Source: Parolsenella sp958406235
GTDB lineage: Bacteria; Actinomycetota; Coriobacteriia; Coriobacteriales; Atopobiaceae
Assembly: GCF_039062465.1 (NCBI RefSeq)
Contig: NZ_JBCLNF010000003.1
Location: 124,001-188,000 of the forward strand
DNA: 64,000 nucleotides
Direction: 5' to 3'
Of the stretch, positions 24,261-32,874 are shown piece after piece. Positions within the stretch are counted from its first letter, which is position 1; each line of letters opens with the position of its first letter. A program made the position numbers and the translations under genes. The notes beneath the pieces were generated by a model, which ran no database searches, was not told the origin of the DNA, and saw only the letters and a program-made list of their open reading frames with translations.

Positions 24261-25319
24261 CTACACCCCGGGTGGCGGGGTGAGGCCGAGGTGCTCAAAC
24301 GCGGCGAGCGTGGCCTGGCGGCCCTGCGGGGTACGCACGATGAGGCCACGCTGGAGCAGGTAGGGCTCGTAGACGTCCTCTATCGTCGAGGGGTCCTCGC
24401 CCACGGAGCTCGCGATGGTGGAAAGGCCCACCGGTCTGCCGCGGAAGGTTCCCGCGAGCGCTTGGAGGATCTTCGTGTCCATCCAGTCGAGGCCGAGCTC
24501 GTCAATCTCGAAGAAGCTCATGGCCTCTGCCGCGACCTCCGCCGTGATGGCACCGGCGGCGCGCACCTGGGCGTAGTCCCTCACGCGCTTGAGCAGGCGG
24601 TTCGCCAGGCGTGGCGTGCCGCGGCTGCGGCTCGCGACCTCGAGCGCGGAGTCATGGTCGATGCTGACGCCAAGGATGCCGGCAGAGCGCTCCACGATCT
24701 GGGCGAGTTCCTCCACCGAGTAGTAGTCAAGCCTGAAGGAGATGCCGAAGCGGTCACGCAGAGGGCCCGTGAGCAGACCCGTGCGCGTGGTTGCCCCCAC
24801 GAGGGTGAAACGCGGCACGTCGAGCCTGATCGACCGCGCGGCCGGGCCCTTGCCGATCACGATGTCGAGGAAGAAGTCCTCCATCGCGGGATACAGGACC
24901 TCCTCCACATTGTGGTTGAGGCGATGGATCTCGTCGATGAACAGGACGTCGCCTGCCTCGAGGTTGGTAAGGATGGCCGCGAGGTCACCCGTACGCTCGA
25001 TAGCGGGGCCGCTCGTGGTGTGGATCTTAGAGCCCATCTCGTTCGCGACGACCGAGGCGAGCGTCGTCTTGCCGAGACCCGGGGGGCCGGAGAAGATCAC
25101 GTGATCAAGCGGCTCATGGCGGCTCTTCGCCGCCTCGATGAGCACGCGGAGGTTCTGGCGTACGCGCTGCTGGCCGCAGTACTCGTCAAGCGTCTGCGGA
25201 CGGAGCGTGCGGTCAATCTCCAGGTCATCCGCCGTAAGGGACGACGTGACGGGCCTGGGGGCACCAGGCGCGGGCATGGAATCCGCGAACAGGTCACGCG
25301 AGGTATCCGCCTCCCACAT
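24261..25319 (-). CDS. ruvB: Holliday junction branch-migration helicase RuvB
   Basis: A 352-residue AAA+ motor of the RuvABC resolvasome. Walker A is GPPGLGKTT, Walker B is FIDEIH, sensor 1 is GATTRTG, the arginine finger lies in PLRDRFG, and the C-terminal winged helix contains GLSTIASSVGEDPSTIEDVYEPYL. It forms hexamers on both arms of a Holliday junction and pumps DNA with RuvA. The ATG overlaps the stop of ruvA (TAATG). Length and all motifs are as in the family. Confidence 0.97.
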   Translation of the reverse strand: MWEADTSRDLFADSMPAPGAPRPVTSSLTADDLEIDRTLRPQTLDEYCGQQRVRQNLRVLIEAAKSRHEPLDHVIFSGPPGLGKTTLASVVANEMGSKIHTTSGPAIERTGDLAAILTNLEAGDVLFIDEIHRLNHNVEEVLYPAMEDFFLDIVIGKGPAARSIRLDVPRFTLVGATTRTGLLTGPLRDRFGISFRLDYYSVEELAQIVERSAGILGVSIDHDSALEVASRSRGTPRLANRLLKRVRDYAQVRAAGAITAEVAAEAMSFFEIDELGLDWMDTKILQALAGTFRGRPVGLSTIASSVGEDPSTIEDVYEPYLLQRGLIVRTPQGRQATLAAFEHLGLTPPPGV

Positions 25320-25960
25320 TAGGCCCTCCTCCCCAGGCGCTTGAGCGCGTACTGAATCGCGGCCTTGGTGGACGTGGCACCGGCCTCCTCATGACCCTCG
25401 AGGGCAAGCGTCGCCTCCTCGCCGGTGAAGCCCATGGCGAGCAGCGCCGCCGTGACGTCCGCGTCAACGCCGGAGCCCGCGGCAGGAGCCGCCGCGACGA
25501 CGCCGCCGTGAGCGGGAAGCGAGGCCGCGCTCGCCAGCGAGACGAGCGTGGGATCCTTGGAGAAGACGCTCTCGAGCTCGAGCAGAAGGCGGCTCGCGAG
25601 CTTCTTGCCCACGCCCGGGACCGTCGCCATCATGCCCGCGTCCTCCGCCACGACGACGCCCGCGAGCTGCGAGGGCGTGAACGTGGAGAGGACCGAGAGC
25701 GCGAGCTTGGGACCCACGCCGGAGATGGCGCAGAGGCGATCGAACAGCGAGCGCTCCTCGCGGGAGGAGAAGCCGAAGAGCGTCATCGAATCCTCGCGCA
25801 CGAGCATGCGCGTGAGCAAGGTCACGCCGGGCGTGCCGGCCTCGGGCAGGCTCGACGCGGTGACGGCCGAGACGCCGAGCTCATAGCCCACGCCGTGGAC
25901 GTCGAGCACGACGGAGCTCGCCGTGAACTCAACCAAGGTACCGGTTAGCTGGACGATCAT
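25319..25960 (-). CDS. ruvA: Holliday junction-binding protein RuvA
   Basis: A 213-residue protein with the three RuvA domains: an N-terminal OB fold (MIVQLTGTLVEF...GYELGV), tandem helix-hairpin-helix motifs (LCAISGVGPKLALSVLS and MMATVPGVGKKLASRLLLEL), and a C-terminal UBA-like domain that regulates RuvB (VTAALLAMGFTGEEATLAL). The acidic pin between strands is present. It binds the four-way junction and loads RuvB. Overlaps ruvC by 4 nt (ATGA) and ruvB by one base. Confidence 0.96.
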   Translation of the reverse strand: MIVQLTGTLVEFTASSVVLDVHGVGYELGVSAVTASSLPEAGTPGVTLLTRMLVREDSMTLFGFSSREERSLFDRLCAISGVGPKLALSVLSTFTPSQLAGVVVAEDAGMMATVPGVGKKLASRLLLELESVFSKDPTLVSLASAASLPAHGGVVAAAPAAGSGVDADVTAALLAMGFTGEEATLALEGHEEAGATSTKAAIQYALKRLGRRA

Positions 25961-26532
25961 GCGCCCACCCTTCTATCGTGTTCCGAAGACGCCGTGAGGC
26001 CGGCGCGCGTGGCGGCGAGCCTGCGCGCGGCCTCCCCGCTCTGCGCGGCAGATGCCGCGAACGTGCGGGAAAGGTTGGCGTGGCACACCGCGGCGGCCAG
26101 GGCGTCCGCGCAATGGTCTGGCTTTGGATCATGGTCGAGCGCGAGGACGTTGCGCACCATGTACGTGACCTGGCGCTTATCCGCAGCACCCGTGCCCACG
26201 ACGGACTGCTTGATCTGCATGGGCGTGTACGACGCGACCTCGACGCCAGCCTGCGAGCACGCCACGAGGGCCGCGCCGCGTGCGTGGGCCGTGAGGATGG
26301 CGGAGCGCGTGTTCTGCCCGAAGAAGATGTCCTCGATGGCGACGGACGAGGGCTGGTAACGCTCGATGACTGCCGCCAGCTGCGAGCATATTGCGCCAAG
26401 GCGCTCATGTAGCGGCTCCGACGCCTCCGAGTGGATGCAGCCGTAGGCGCGGGCACGCGCGACGGAACCGCGCGTCTCGATGACGCCCCAGCCGGTGTTT
26501 GCCAGGCCCGGATCAATGCCGAGCACGATCAT
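25957..26532 (-). CDS. ruvC: Crossover junction endodeoxyribonuclease RuvC
   Basis: A 191-residue Holliday junction resolvase. The four catalytic acids are visible in their normal places: Asp in GIDPGLANTGWG (D7), Glu in AIEDIFFGQNT (about E67), and the DHCADALA pair (about D138 and D141). It resolves junctions by paired nicks. The C-terminal 30 residues are an Ala/Arg-rich extension beyond the usual length. First gene of ruvCAB on the minus strand. Confidence 0.96.
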   Translation of the reverse strand: MIVLGIDPGLANTGWGVIETRGSVARARAYGCIHSEASEPLHERLGAICSQLAAVIERYQPSSVAIEDIFFGQNTRSAILTAHARGAALVACSQAGVEVASYTPMQIKQSVVGTGAADKRQVTYMVRNVLALDHDPKPDHCADALAAAVCHANLSRTFAASAAQSGEAARRLAATRAGLTASSEHDRRVGA

Positions 26533-26626
26533 GCGCGCCTCCCCTCGCCGCTATTAGCGTCTCCCGATATCGAACATGGGTTCTATAGTAGCACGACGGC
26601 GCCGCGGCGCGAGGGGCGTGAACAAG

Positions 26627-26660
26627 AAGTCTCCGCGGCCATCTCGCGGCGCGGAGACTT
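26627..26660. terminator. Hairpin downstream of the NAD-synthetase-like gene
   Basis: AAGTCTCCGCG (26627-26637) pairs with CGCGGAGACTT (26650-26660). On the minus strand the stem is followed by CTTGTTC. It lies 62 nt past the stop at 26722 and ahead of the ruvC promoter region. Confidence 0.55.
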
Positions 26661-26721
26661 CGACAAAGACGCGCAGCTAGAGCGACTGGTGCGCGTCACG
26701 CAAACGAAAGCGCACGCACCC

Positions 26722-28671
26722 CTAGTTATCAGAGAAGAAGCCGTCGGGCCAGATACCGCCACCCTGGCCGCCCTTGTCGCCGCCCAGCCCCTCGCGCATG
26801 CGCTTGCCGTCAGAGAGCTCCTGCAGGTAGCCCAGCGCCTCGTTCACGCGCGAGCGCATGGACGCCTTGGGCACCCCCGGATCGTCGGCCATGAAGGCGA
26901 CCGCAGACGCCGAGGCCGGGGCATTCGGAGTCGCAAGCGAAGGTGAAGCCGCGGGCGCAGGCGGAGTCGCAGGCGCGTCCATCTTGGCTGCGGCGTCATA
27001 GACGCCCAGGTCATGCGCCGCGCCAACAACCGCCCGGGTGAGCTCTCCCTCGTCGGGCATGTGGAGCGGCTCGGGACGCATGCGGTCACGCCAGACGTCC
27101 ATCAGCGGCACTTGGGCCTCGGATAGCGAGCGAGAGGAGAACAACGGATACAGCGGCCCGTGACGACGCGCGAGCTCGCAGGCGCGCACGCGCTCGAGCA
27201 GACGTGCCGCGCCCTCCTCGCCCAGGCGGCCCTGGGCAAGCTCGGTAAGGCCGTAGTTGTGCTCGAAGTGCGCGAGCAGGCTGGCGTCAAGCTCGGAAAG
27301 GCACTGCTCGTCAGTCTCCGCGACACCCTCGAGCCCCAGGTCAGCGGGGACGCAGAGGCGCTGTGCCGCGCGGGGGCAGATCACGGGAGAGACCGTGTTG
27401 CGGTAACGCGCGAGGCGCATGACGTCGGAACGGTAGATGTCCCCCAACGGGGCGAAGGCGGCCGCGCGGGCGGCAGGGGCGGGGTCAAACGAGGAGGAGC
27501 CCACGGCAAGCTCGGTCTTATCCGCGCTCGAGAGGGCAAGGAGCTCGCCCGCGCGGGCCCAGGCCCCCAGGCGCGCCTCGACGAGGCCACGCGCGAGGTC
27601 CTCGGTCTCGTTGCCGCCAAGGGCCACCGCGGCGCGCTCGACGTCGCGCGCCGCGAGCTCGTCCACATCGCGAATCTTGAGCGCGCGCACGACGCCACGC
27701 GCGTCCTCGAGCTCCTCGCCCGCGCCGCACACGAGCGCGTGAACGCGCATCGGACCCGCGGCGTCGACTGCGATGGCACACGTCACGCTCGAGGAGAGGC
27801 TGCCGTCGCACACGACGGCGACGCCAGAAAGACCCTGCTTATCGCAGCGGTCTCGCGTCGCGAGCACGCAGGCGTCCCACAGGATCCGCTCGCGGTCGAA
27901 CGCGGGCGGCGCCACCGGATTCGCCAGCGGACCCTCGCCCTTGACGTCGATGTCGCACACGAAGACGTCCTCGGCAAAGCAGCGAGAGGCAGCGGCGAGC
28001 TCGCCCCATGGCGCCATGACGAAGGAGCCTCCCACGAAGGCGAGGTCGCCAAAGGCGCCGACGGCATTCGCGGCGACGATCCAGGCATCCGCGCCCTTGG
28101 CCTCCTCGACAAAGCACCCGTCCGAGACGGACGGGGCGAAGCAGGTCGCCCGCTCGTCAACGTCGTACCCCTCGAACGGCACGAAGCAAATGACATCCGC
28201 TGGTAGGCTTCCCGAGGCGAAGAGCTCGAGCTCGTCAAAGGTGTAGGCCACGCCCACGTTGACGCCCGCGATCGAGACAACTGCCGGAGAGCCCGCGAGC
28301 GTGGAGGCGGCCATACCGGGCTTTGCCCGGCCCGCGTTCGAGACGGCTCCCGCGATGGAGAGGGGAAGCACCGCGCCGTTGCGGATAAGCGCGGCCTCCG
28401 GCATGGACTCGCCAAGGCCGCCCGCCACGAAGGGCACGATGGCGGGCGTCCTCAGGCGCTCCGAGAGCGCGCCCATGGCGGAGGAGAAATCGAGAATATA
28501 GCCAGGGCACTGCGCCAGCGACAGAGGGTCGCAGCCCATCATGACGGTCGAGGGGAAGACGATGAGATCCGCCCCATAGGCGTGGGCGACCGTGTCATAG
28601 GAGCACATCTTGTCCACGATGGCGTCGAAATCGCCGGGGGTGGTGTTCATCTGGGCAATGGCGACCTTCAT
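26722..28671 (-). CDS. NAD+ synthetase-like protein with degenerate active sites
   Basis: A 649-residue protein laid out as glutamine-dependent NAD+ synthetase: nitrilase-fold domain (1-~255), then an ATP-pyrophosphatase-fold domain. Signs of descent are MKVAIAQMNTTPGDFDAI, SADKTELAVGS (family NKSELAVGY), and FAPLGDIYRSDVMRLARY. However, catalytic positions have changed. FPE is FPS (S41), the nucleophile motif ICED is YTFD (T144), the Lys segment is unrecognisable, and the ATP loop SGGxDS reads CDGSLSS (288-294). It is therefore probably not an active synthetase; a regulatory or binding role is possible. The start at 28671 gives AAGGA a proper spacing. The gene lies 33 nt after the GNAT-fusion stop, likely one operon. 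The C-terminus adds an Ala/Pro-rich linker. Confidence 0.8.
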   Translation of the reverse strand: MKVAIAQMNTTPGDFDAIVDKMCSYDTVAHAYGADLIVFPSTVMMGCDPLSLAQCPGYILDFSSAMGALSERLRTPAIVPFVAGGLGESMPEAALIRNGAVLPLSIAGAVSNAGRAKPGMAASTLAGSPAVVSIAGVNVGVAYTFDELELFASGSLPADVICFVPFEGYDVDERATCFAPSVSDGCFVEEAKGADAWIVAANAVGAFGDLAFVGGSFVMAPWGELAAASRCFAEDVFVCDIDVKGEGPLANPVAPPAFDRERILWDACVLATRDRCDKQGLSGVAVVCDGSLSSSVTCAIAVDAAGPMRVHALVCGAGEELEDARGVVRALKIRDVDELAARDVERAAVALGGNETEDLARGLVEARLGAWARAGELLALSSADKTELAVGSSSFDPAPAARAAAFAPLGDIYRSDVMRLARYRNTVSPVICPRAAQRLCVPADLGLEGVAETDEQCLSELDASLLAHFEHNYGLTELAQGRLGEEGAARLLERVRACELARRHGPLYPLFSSRSLSEAQVPLMDVWRDRMRPEPLHMPDEGELTRAVVGAAHDLGVYDAAAKMDAPATPPAPAASPSLATPNAPASASAVAFMADDPGVPKASMRSRVNEALGYLQELSDGKRMREGLGGDKGGQGGGIWPDGFFSDN

Positions 28672-28704
28672 TTGCATTCCTTCTCTCTGGGCGAGGCGTG
28701 CCCC

Positions 28705-30492
28705 TTATCCTACCCGCTCGCAGAGCAACTCGACGCCCCGTTCCGTGTCTCGGCAATGCGTGCAGGCACGCTCGCGCAGGATCGCGCCCGCGGCGAGGAT
28801 GTCTCCGGAACAGCCAGACAGGTGCAGAACCGCAGCCCAGAGGGTCATGAAGGGATATCCGAGCACAAGCCCCAGCCCCAAGAGGGCAGCCGTGACCAAA
28901 ACCGTTGGCGCGAGAAGGACCGCGACGAAACGGGGCTTGGAGAGCACGAGGCCGGGGCATCCCGCATAGAGCATGCCTGCCTGGTAGCCAAAGCTCACCC
29001 GCGTGCCAGGACCGCCGAGGACGCGCATGAACAGCGCGTGCACGAGCTCGTGCACGGGGAGCGCCGCGACGGAGAGGGCAGCCATGGCAAGAGGCCACAG
29101 CGCGGCACCCCAATCGCCCGGGAGCGCCCGCATCTCCTCGATGACGCCGGTGCCCGTCACGACGGAAAGCGCCACGGCGAGTGCCGCCCCGCCGATGAGG
29201 AGCCGCGCGCTTGCGCGCACGAGGCGTTGGCGCAGGGCGTCGTCGCCAAAGAAGTCGATGTCGCCGAGGGTGCGCGCGGACGACCCCTCGGTGGCTGCGG
29301 CGGGCTCGCGGGGCGCGGCGGGATCGCAGGCCGCGGCAAATCCGCAGGATGCGACGGGCTCGTCAGCCGCGACGGCCATGCTGGGCGCAGCAGGCTCGCC
29401 TCCCTCCGCGGGACCGTCGAGGCGCAGCTCGTAGACGTTCGTCCAGCCGGTGATGGGAAGGCCCTCGTAAGGGAACCACTGCGGCGCGTGGAGCGTGAAG
29501 CCAAGCTCGCGGTAGAGGCGGTTCGAGAGGCTCTCCGGGCTGGTGTTGATGCGCAGGGCCTTGCAGCCTCGCGCGATGGCCTCGCGCGCGTACTCCGCAA
29601 GAAGCGCCGTCGCGACACCGCGGCCGCGAGCGACGGGATCGGTCGCCAGCAGGTGGCAGGTCAAGAACTCGCCCGGCCCGAGCGGCTCCCAGTCAGGCTC
29701 GGCCCCGGGAAGGCCAAAGTCCCCATCGAGCGACATGGCGCCGAGGACCGCGGGGCCAGCGTCCGAGGCATCGCTTTCCCTGCGAGGATCCGCCTCGCCC
29801 TCCCCCACGTCGACGGCCACCCACGTGACCCCCTCGTGCAAGCGGCGGCTCACGTCATCCGGGAGCGGCCAGAAGCCGCGCAGCCAGCCGCAGGTCTCCC
29901 GGCCAGGGACGTCGCAGGAATCAAGGAGATGGTCATACATGGCGAGAATCGCCGGCTCATCGGCAAGCGTCGCTGGCCTCACGAGGACGCCCTCGACCCG
30001 AGGGGCGACATGCGCCGTGCCATCCTCGAACACCACAAGCGGCCGATGCCTACGCGAGGGCTCCGCCTCGTCCATGGCGCGAGCGGCGCGGCGCACGAAG
30101 GCGGAGGCGTCCTCCCCCTCCTCACGGCACGCGACGGAAAGCGCGCGATGCGGGCTCTTCTCGGCAAGGGAACGCGCGGCACGGGCGCCGGCACCTCCCG
30201 CCAGCAGATGCGCCTGGGTCACGCCGAGCGCGCTCATGGCCTCGGCCACGTCCGGTCCCTCGAGCTCGCGAGCCTCGCAGGACACGCTCGCGACGCTTCT
30301 TCCAAGGGAGGCGAGGTCGCGAGCAATATCCTCGGCAAGCCCGTCATCGACAAGAGCAACCACGGGCGCGGGCTCGTACGTCATGCCAAAGGGCGTCCCG
30401 GGAGCATCAGCCACGCCCTCCGGGGCCTCGACGCGCACGCGCGCCACCGCACCATCCGCAAGCGTCACCTTGATGTCTGCCGTCCTCGCCAT
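28705..30492 (-). CDS. Three-part fusion: alpha/beta domain, GNAT acetyltransferase, DUF3267-like zincin membrane domain
   Basis: A 595-residue protein. Residues ~1-160 have alternating strands and helices (VVALVDDGLAEDIARDLASLG, LLAGGAGARAARSLAEKS) like an alpha/beta-hydrolase fragment. Residues ~165-375 are a GNAT N-acetyltransferase with the acetyl-CoA loop DPVARGRGVATALL. After an Ala/Pro-rich linker, residues ~440-595 form a membrane domain with hydrophobic helices and HELVH (481-485), as in DUF3267-type putative metalloproteases. The C-terminal Cys-rich end (CTHCRDTERG) is unusual. No substrate can be named. The start at 30492 is preferred over 30498 for spacing from GAGGGG. It precedes the NAD-synthetase-like gene by 33 nt. 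Confidence 0.7.
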   Translation of the reverse strand: MARTADIKVTLADGAVARVRVEAPEGVADAPGTPFGMTYEPAPVVALVDDGLAEDIARDLASLGRSVASVSCEARELEGPDVAEAMSALGVTQAHLLAGGAGARAARSLAEKSPHRALSVACREEGEDASAFVRRAARAMDEAEPSRRHRPLVVFEDGTAHVAPRVEGVLVRPATLADEPAILAMYDHLLDSCDVPGRETCGWLRGFWPLPDDVSRRLHEGVTWVAVDVGEGEADPRRESDASDAGPAVLGAMSLDGDFGLPGAEPDWEPLGPGEFLTCHLLATDPVARGRGVATALLAEYAREAIARGCKALRINTSPESLSNRLYRELGFTLHAPQWFPYEGLPITGWTNVYELRLDGPAEGGEPAAPSMAVAADEPVASCGFAAACDPAAPREPAAATEGSSARTLGDIDFFGDDALRQRLVRASARLLIGGAALAVALSVVTGTGVIEEMRALPGDWGAALWPLAMAALSVAALPVHELVHALFMRVLGGPGTRVSFGYQAGMLYAGCPGLVLSKPRFVAVLLAPTVLVTAALLGLGLVLGYPFMTLWAAVLHLSGCSGDILAAGAILRERACTHCRDTERGVELLCERVG

Positions 30493-30627
30493 GCCCATCC
30501 CCTCGATAGTCGTCGCCTAGAAGGATACCCGCTCGCGCGCGGCAGCGCGAAAGGCATGGCCAGCCGTAACGGAGCGGTAGCGAACGGATGCGGCGCGGGC
30601 AAGACAAGCAAACGCCCCAAAACGAAA

Positions 30628-30651
30628 GGGGCGGCCCCGAAGGACCGCCCC
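30628..30651. terminator. Terminator hairpin downstream of fruA (distal)
   Basis: GGGGCGGCC (30628-30636) and GGACCGCCCC (30642-30651) form a stem; on the minus strand it is followed by TTTCGTTTT. Lies about 110 nt past fruA. Confidence 0.6.
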
Positions 30652-30720
30652 AGACGTCACGCTATGTTGCGAGCGAGCATTCGCGCGGGCGAGCCAGCGC
30701 ATTCCGCGAGTCTCGCCTCA

Positions 30721-30750
30721 GCGGGCGCCCCACCCCCGTAGGGCGCCCGC
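30721..30750. terminator. Hairpin just after fruA
   Basis: GCGGGCGCCC (30721-30730) and GGGCGCCCGC (30741-30750) are perfect 10-bp arms 13 nt past the fruA stop. Lacks a T-tract; the second hairpin at 30628-30651 has one. Confidence 0.5.
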
Positions 30751-30762
30751 GTCCGCGCGCCC

Positions 30763-32736
30763 CTACTTCTCCAGACCGGACTCGCTGGCGTCCAGCGGCT
30801 TCTTCCAGAAGGAGAGGATGAGGCAGCCCACCACGGAGCCCACGAGGCAGGCAACGAGCCACATCGCGGGGTTGCCGATGACGGCGGCGACCCAGGCGCC
30901 ACCGTGCGGGGCGGGGCTGGTGCAGCCAAAGGCCGCGGAGAGGCCGCCGGCGATGGCGGAGCCAATGATGCAGCTGGGCAGGACGTGGCCAGGGTCAGCG
31001 GCGGCGAACGGAATGGCGCCCTCGGAGATGAAGGAGAGTCCCATGATGTAGTTCACGAGGCCGGCGTTGCGGTCCTGCTTGGTCCAGCGGTTCTTGAAGA
31101 ACGTGGTGGAAAGGGCGATGACCAGCGGCGGAACCATGCCGCCCACCATGACGGAGGCCATGATGACCTGGCCGGTGGTGCCAAGGCCGGAGCTGGGATC
31201 AAGGGCGGCGGTGCCAAACACGTAGGCAGCCTTGTTGAAGGGGCCGCCCATGTCGACGGACATCATGCCGCCGAGGACGAGGCCGAGAACCACGATGTTG
31301 CTCGTGCCGAGACCGGCGAGAAATCCGTTAAGCGCGGTGTTGATCGCGGCGAAGACCGGGTTGAGCGCGAGCATCACGACGCCAATGGCGAGCGTGCCAA
31401 GGACGGGGTAGATCAGCATCGGTTTGATGCCCTCGAGCGAGCTCGGGAGCTTGTCGCAGGCGCGCTCGATGCCCAGGGTGAGGTAACCGGCAGCGAAGCC
31501 CGCGAAGAGCGCCGCGATGAAGCCGCCGGAGACGAGCGTGGTCGCGTCGAGCGTTCCCAGGTAGGCGAAGTCATAGCCAGCCTTGGCGAAGAGGCCGCCG
31601 ACGAAGCCAGGAGCGAGGCCCGGACGATCCGCGATGGAACTCGCGATGTAGCCTGCGAGGATCGGGAGCATGAGGCCGAATGCCTCACCACCGATGGTCT
31701 TGAACAGGGCCGCAGCCGGGATCGAGGAGCCATAGGCCGAGGTGCCGAGGCCAGGCTGGTCAACGAGGAACGCGATGGCGGTGAGGATGCCGCCGCCGAT
31801 CACGAACGGCAGCATGTGGGAGACGCCGTTCATGAGGTGCTTGTAGATCTTGTGCCAGGTCGACTCGCCGTCAGAGGTCGCGGCGGGAGCGGCAGCGCCA
31901 CCGGCGTTGTGGTGGATGGGCGCGCGACCCTCCATGACCTCGTTGATGAGGGCCTCGGGCTCGTTGATGCCACGGGAGACCGGGCAGCTGAAGAGCGGCT
32001 TGCCGTCGAAACGGGAAAGCTCAATGTTCTTGTCGGCGGCGATGATGACGCCCTTGGCACCGGCGATGTCCTCGGCCGAGAGGACGTTCTTGGCGCCCGC
32101 GGAGCCCTGGGTCTCGACCTTGATGCGCAGGCCCATCTCCTTGGCCTTGTTCTCGAGGGCCTCGGCAGCCATGTAGGTGTGGGCGATGCCGGTCGGGCAG
32201 GCGGTGATGGCGACGAGGTCATAGCCCTCGGCGTCAGCGGTGGCGGCAGCAGCGGCCTTCGCATTCTCGGCAGCAAGCTTGGCGTCCTCGGCGGCGTCGA
32301 TGACGGCGAGGAACTCCTCCGAGGTCTTGGCGGCACGGAGCTTGTTGCAGAACTCCGGGTCCATCAGCAGCATCGAGAGGCGCGAGAGGACCTCGAGGTG
32401 GACGTCGGCCTTCGTGTCGGGAGCGGCGATGAGGAACATGAGCGTGGTAGGCAGGCCGTCCGGCGCGTCGTAGTCGACGCCCTCGGGCAGCGTCATCGCG
32501 GCGAGGCCCGGTGCAGAGACGGCGGCCGTCTTGGCGTGTGGGATCGCGATGCCCTCGCCAAGCGCCGTGGAACCGAACGACTCGCGCGCATGGACGGCCT
32601 CGGTGTAGGCGTCAACGTCGACGACGTTGCCCCGGGTCTCCATCAGCTTGACGAGCTTGGCGATGGCATCGTCCTTGTCAGACGCGACACCCCCGATCTT
32701 GACGGCCTCAGGCTTGAGCAGACTGGTGATTCTCAT
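30763..32736 (-). CDS. fruA: Fructose PTS transporter, fused EIIA-EIIB-EIIC
   Basis: A 657-residue fused PTS permease. EIIA (1-~150) carries the phospho-His in EGIAIPHAKT (H67); EIIB (~172-270) carries the phospho-Cys in ITACPTGIAHTYMA (C180); EIIC (~300-645) has about ten membrane helices with GHVLPSCIIG near the sugar site. It imports fructose as fructose 1-phosphate using phosphoenolpyruvate. The order A-B-C in one chain is common in Gram-positives. It is the last gene of fruR-fruK-fruA and is separated from fruK by 138 nt holding a short hairpin (CCGGGCGCATGCCCGG). Confidence 0.95.
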   Translation of the reverse strand: MRITSLLKPEAVKIGGVASDKDDAIAKLVKLMETRGNVVDVDAYTEAVHARESFGSTALGEGIAIPHAKTAAVSAPGLAAMTLPEGVDYDAPDGLPTTLMFLIAAPDTKADVHLEVLSRLSMLLMDPEFCNKLRAAKTSEEFLAVIDAAEDAKLAAENAKAAAAATADAEGYDLVAITACPTGIAHTYMAAEALENKAKEMGLRIKVETQGSAGAKNVLSAEDIAGAKGVIIAADKNIELSRFDGKPLFSCPVSRGINEPEALINEVMEGRAPIHHNAGGAAAPAATSDGESTWHKIYKHLMNGVSHMLPFVIGGGILTAIAFLVDQPGLGTSAYGSSIPAAALFKTIGGEAFGLMLPILAGYIASSIADRPGLAPGFVGGLFAKAGYDFAYLGTLDATTLVSGGFIAALFAGFAAGYLTLGIERACDKLPSSLEGIKPMLIYPVLGTLAIGVVMLALNPVFAAINTALNGFLAGLGTSNIVVLGLVLGGMMSVDMGGPFNKAAYVFGTAALDPSSGLGTTGQVIMASVMVGGMVPPLVIALSTTFFKNRWTKQDRNAGLVNYIMGLSFISEGAIPFAAADPGHVLPSCIIGSAIAGGLSAAFGCTSPAPHGGAWVAAVIGNPAMWLVACLVGSVVGCLILSFWKKPLDASESGLEK

Positions 32737-32874
32737 TACTCAACCTTTCTCTCCCGGGCGCATGCCCGGACGATATTCGCAGCACCAACTCGCAGGAACG
32801 GTGCGGCAGGACAGAAGGGCCGGAGCGCCGCGCGCGAGCGCAAGGGAGAGGGGCGCTCCGGCAAGGAGGAGGAA

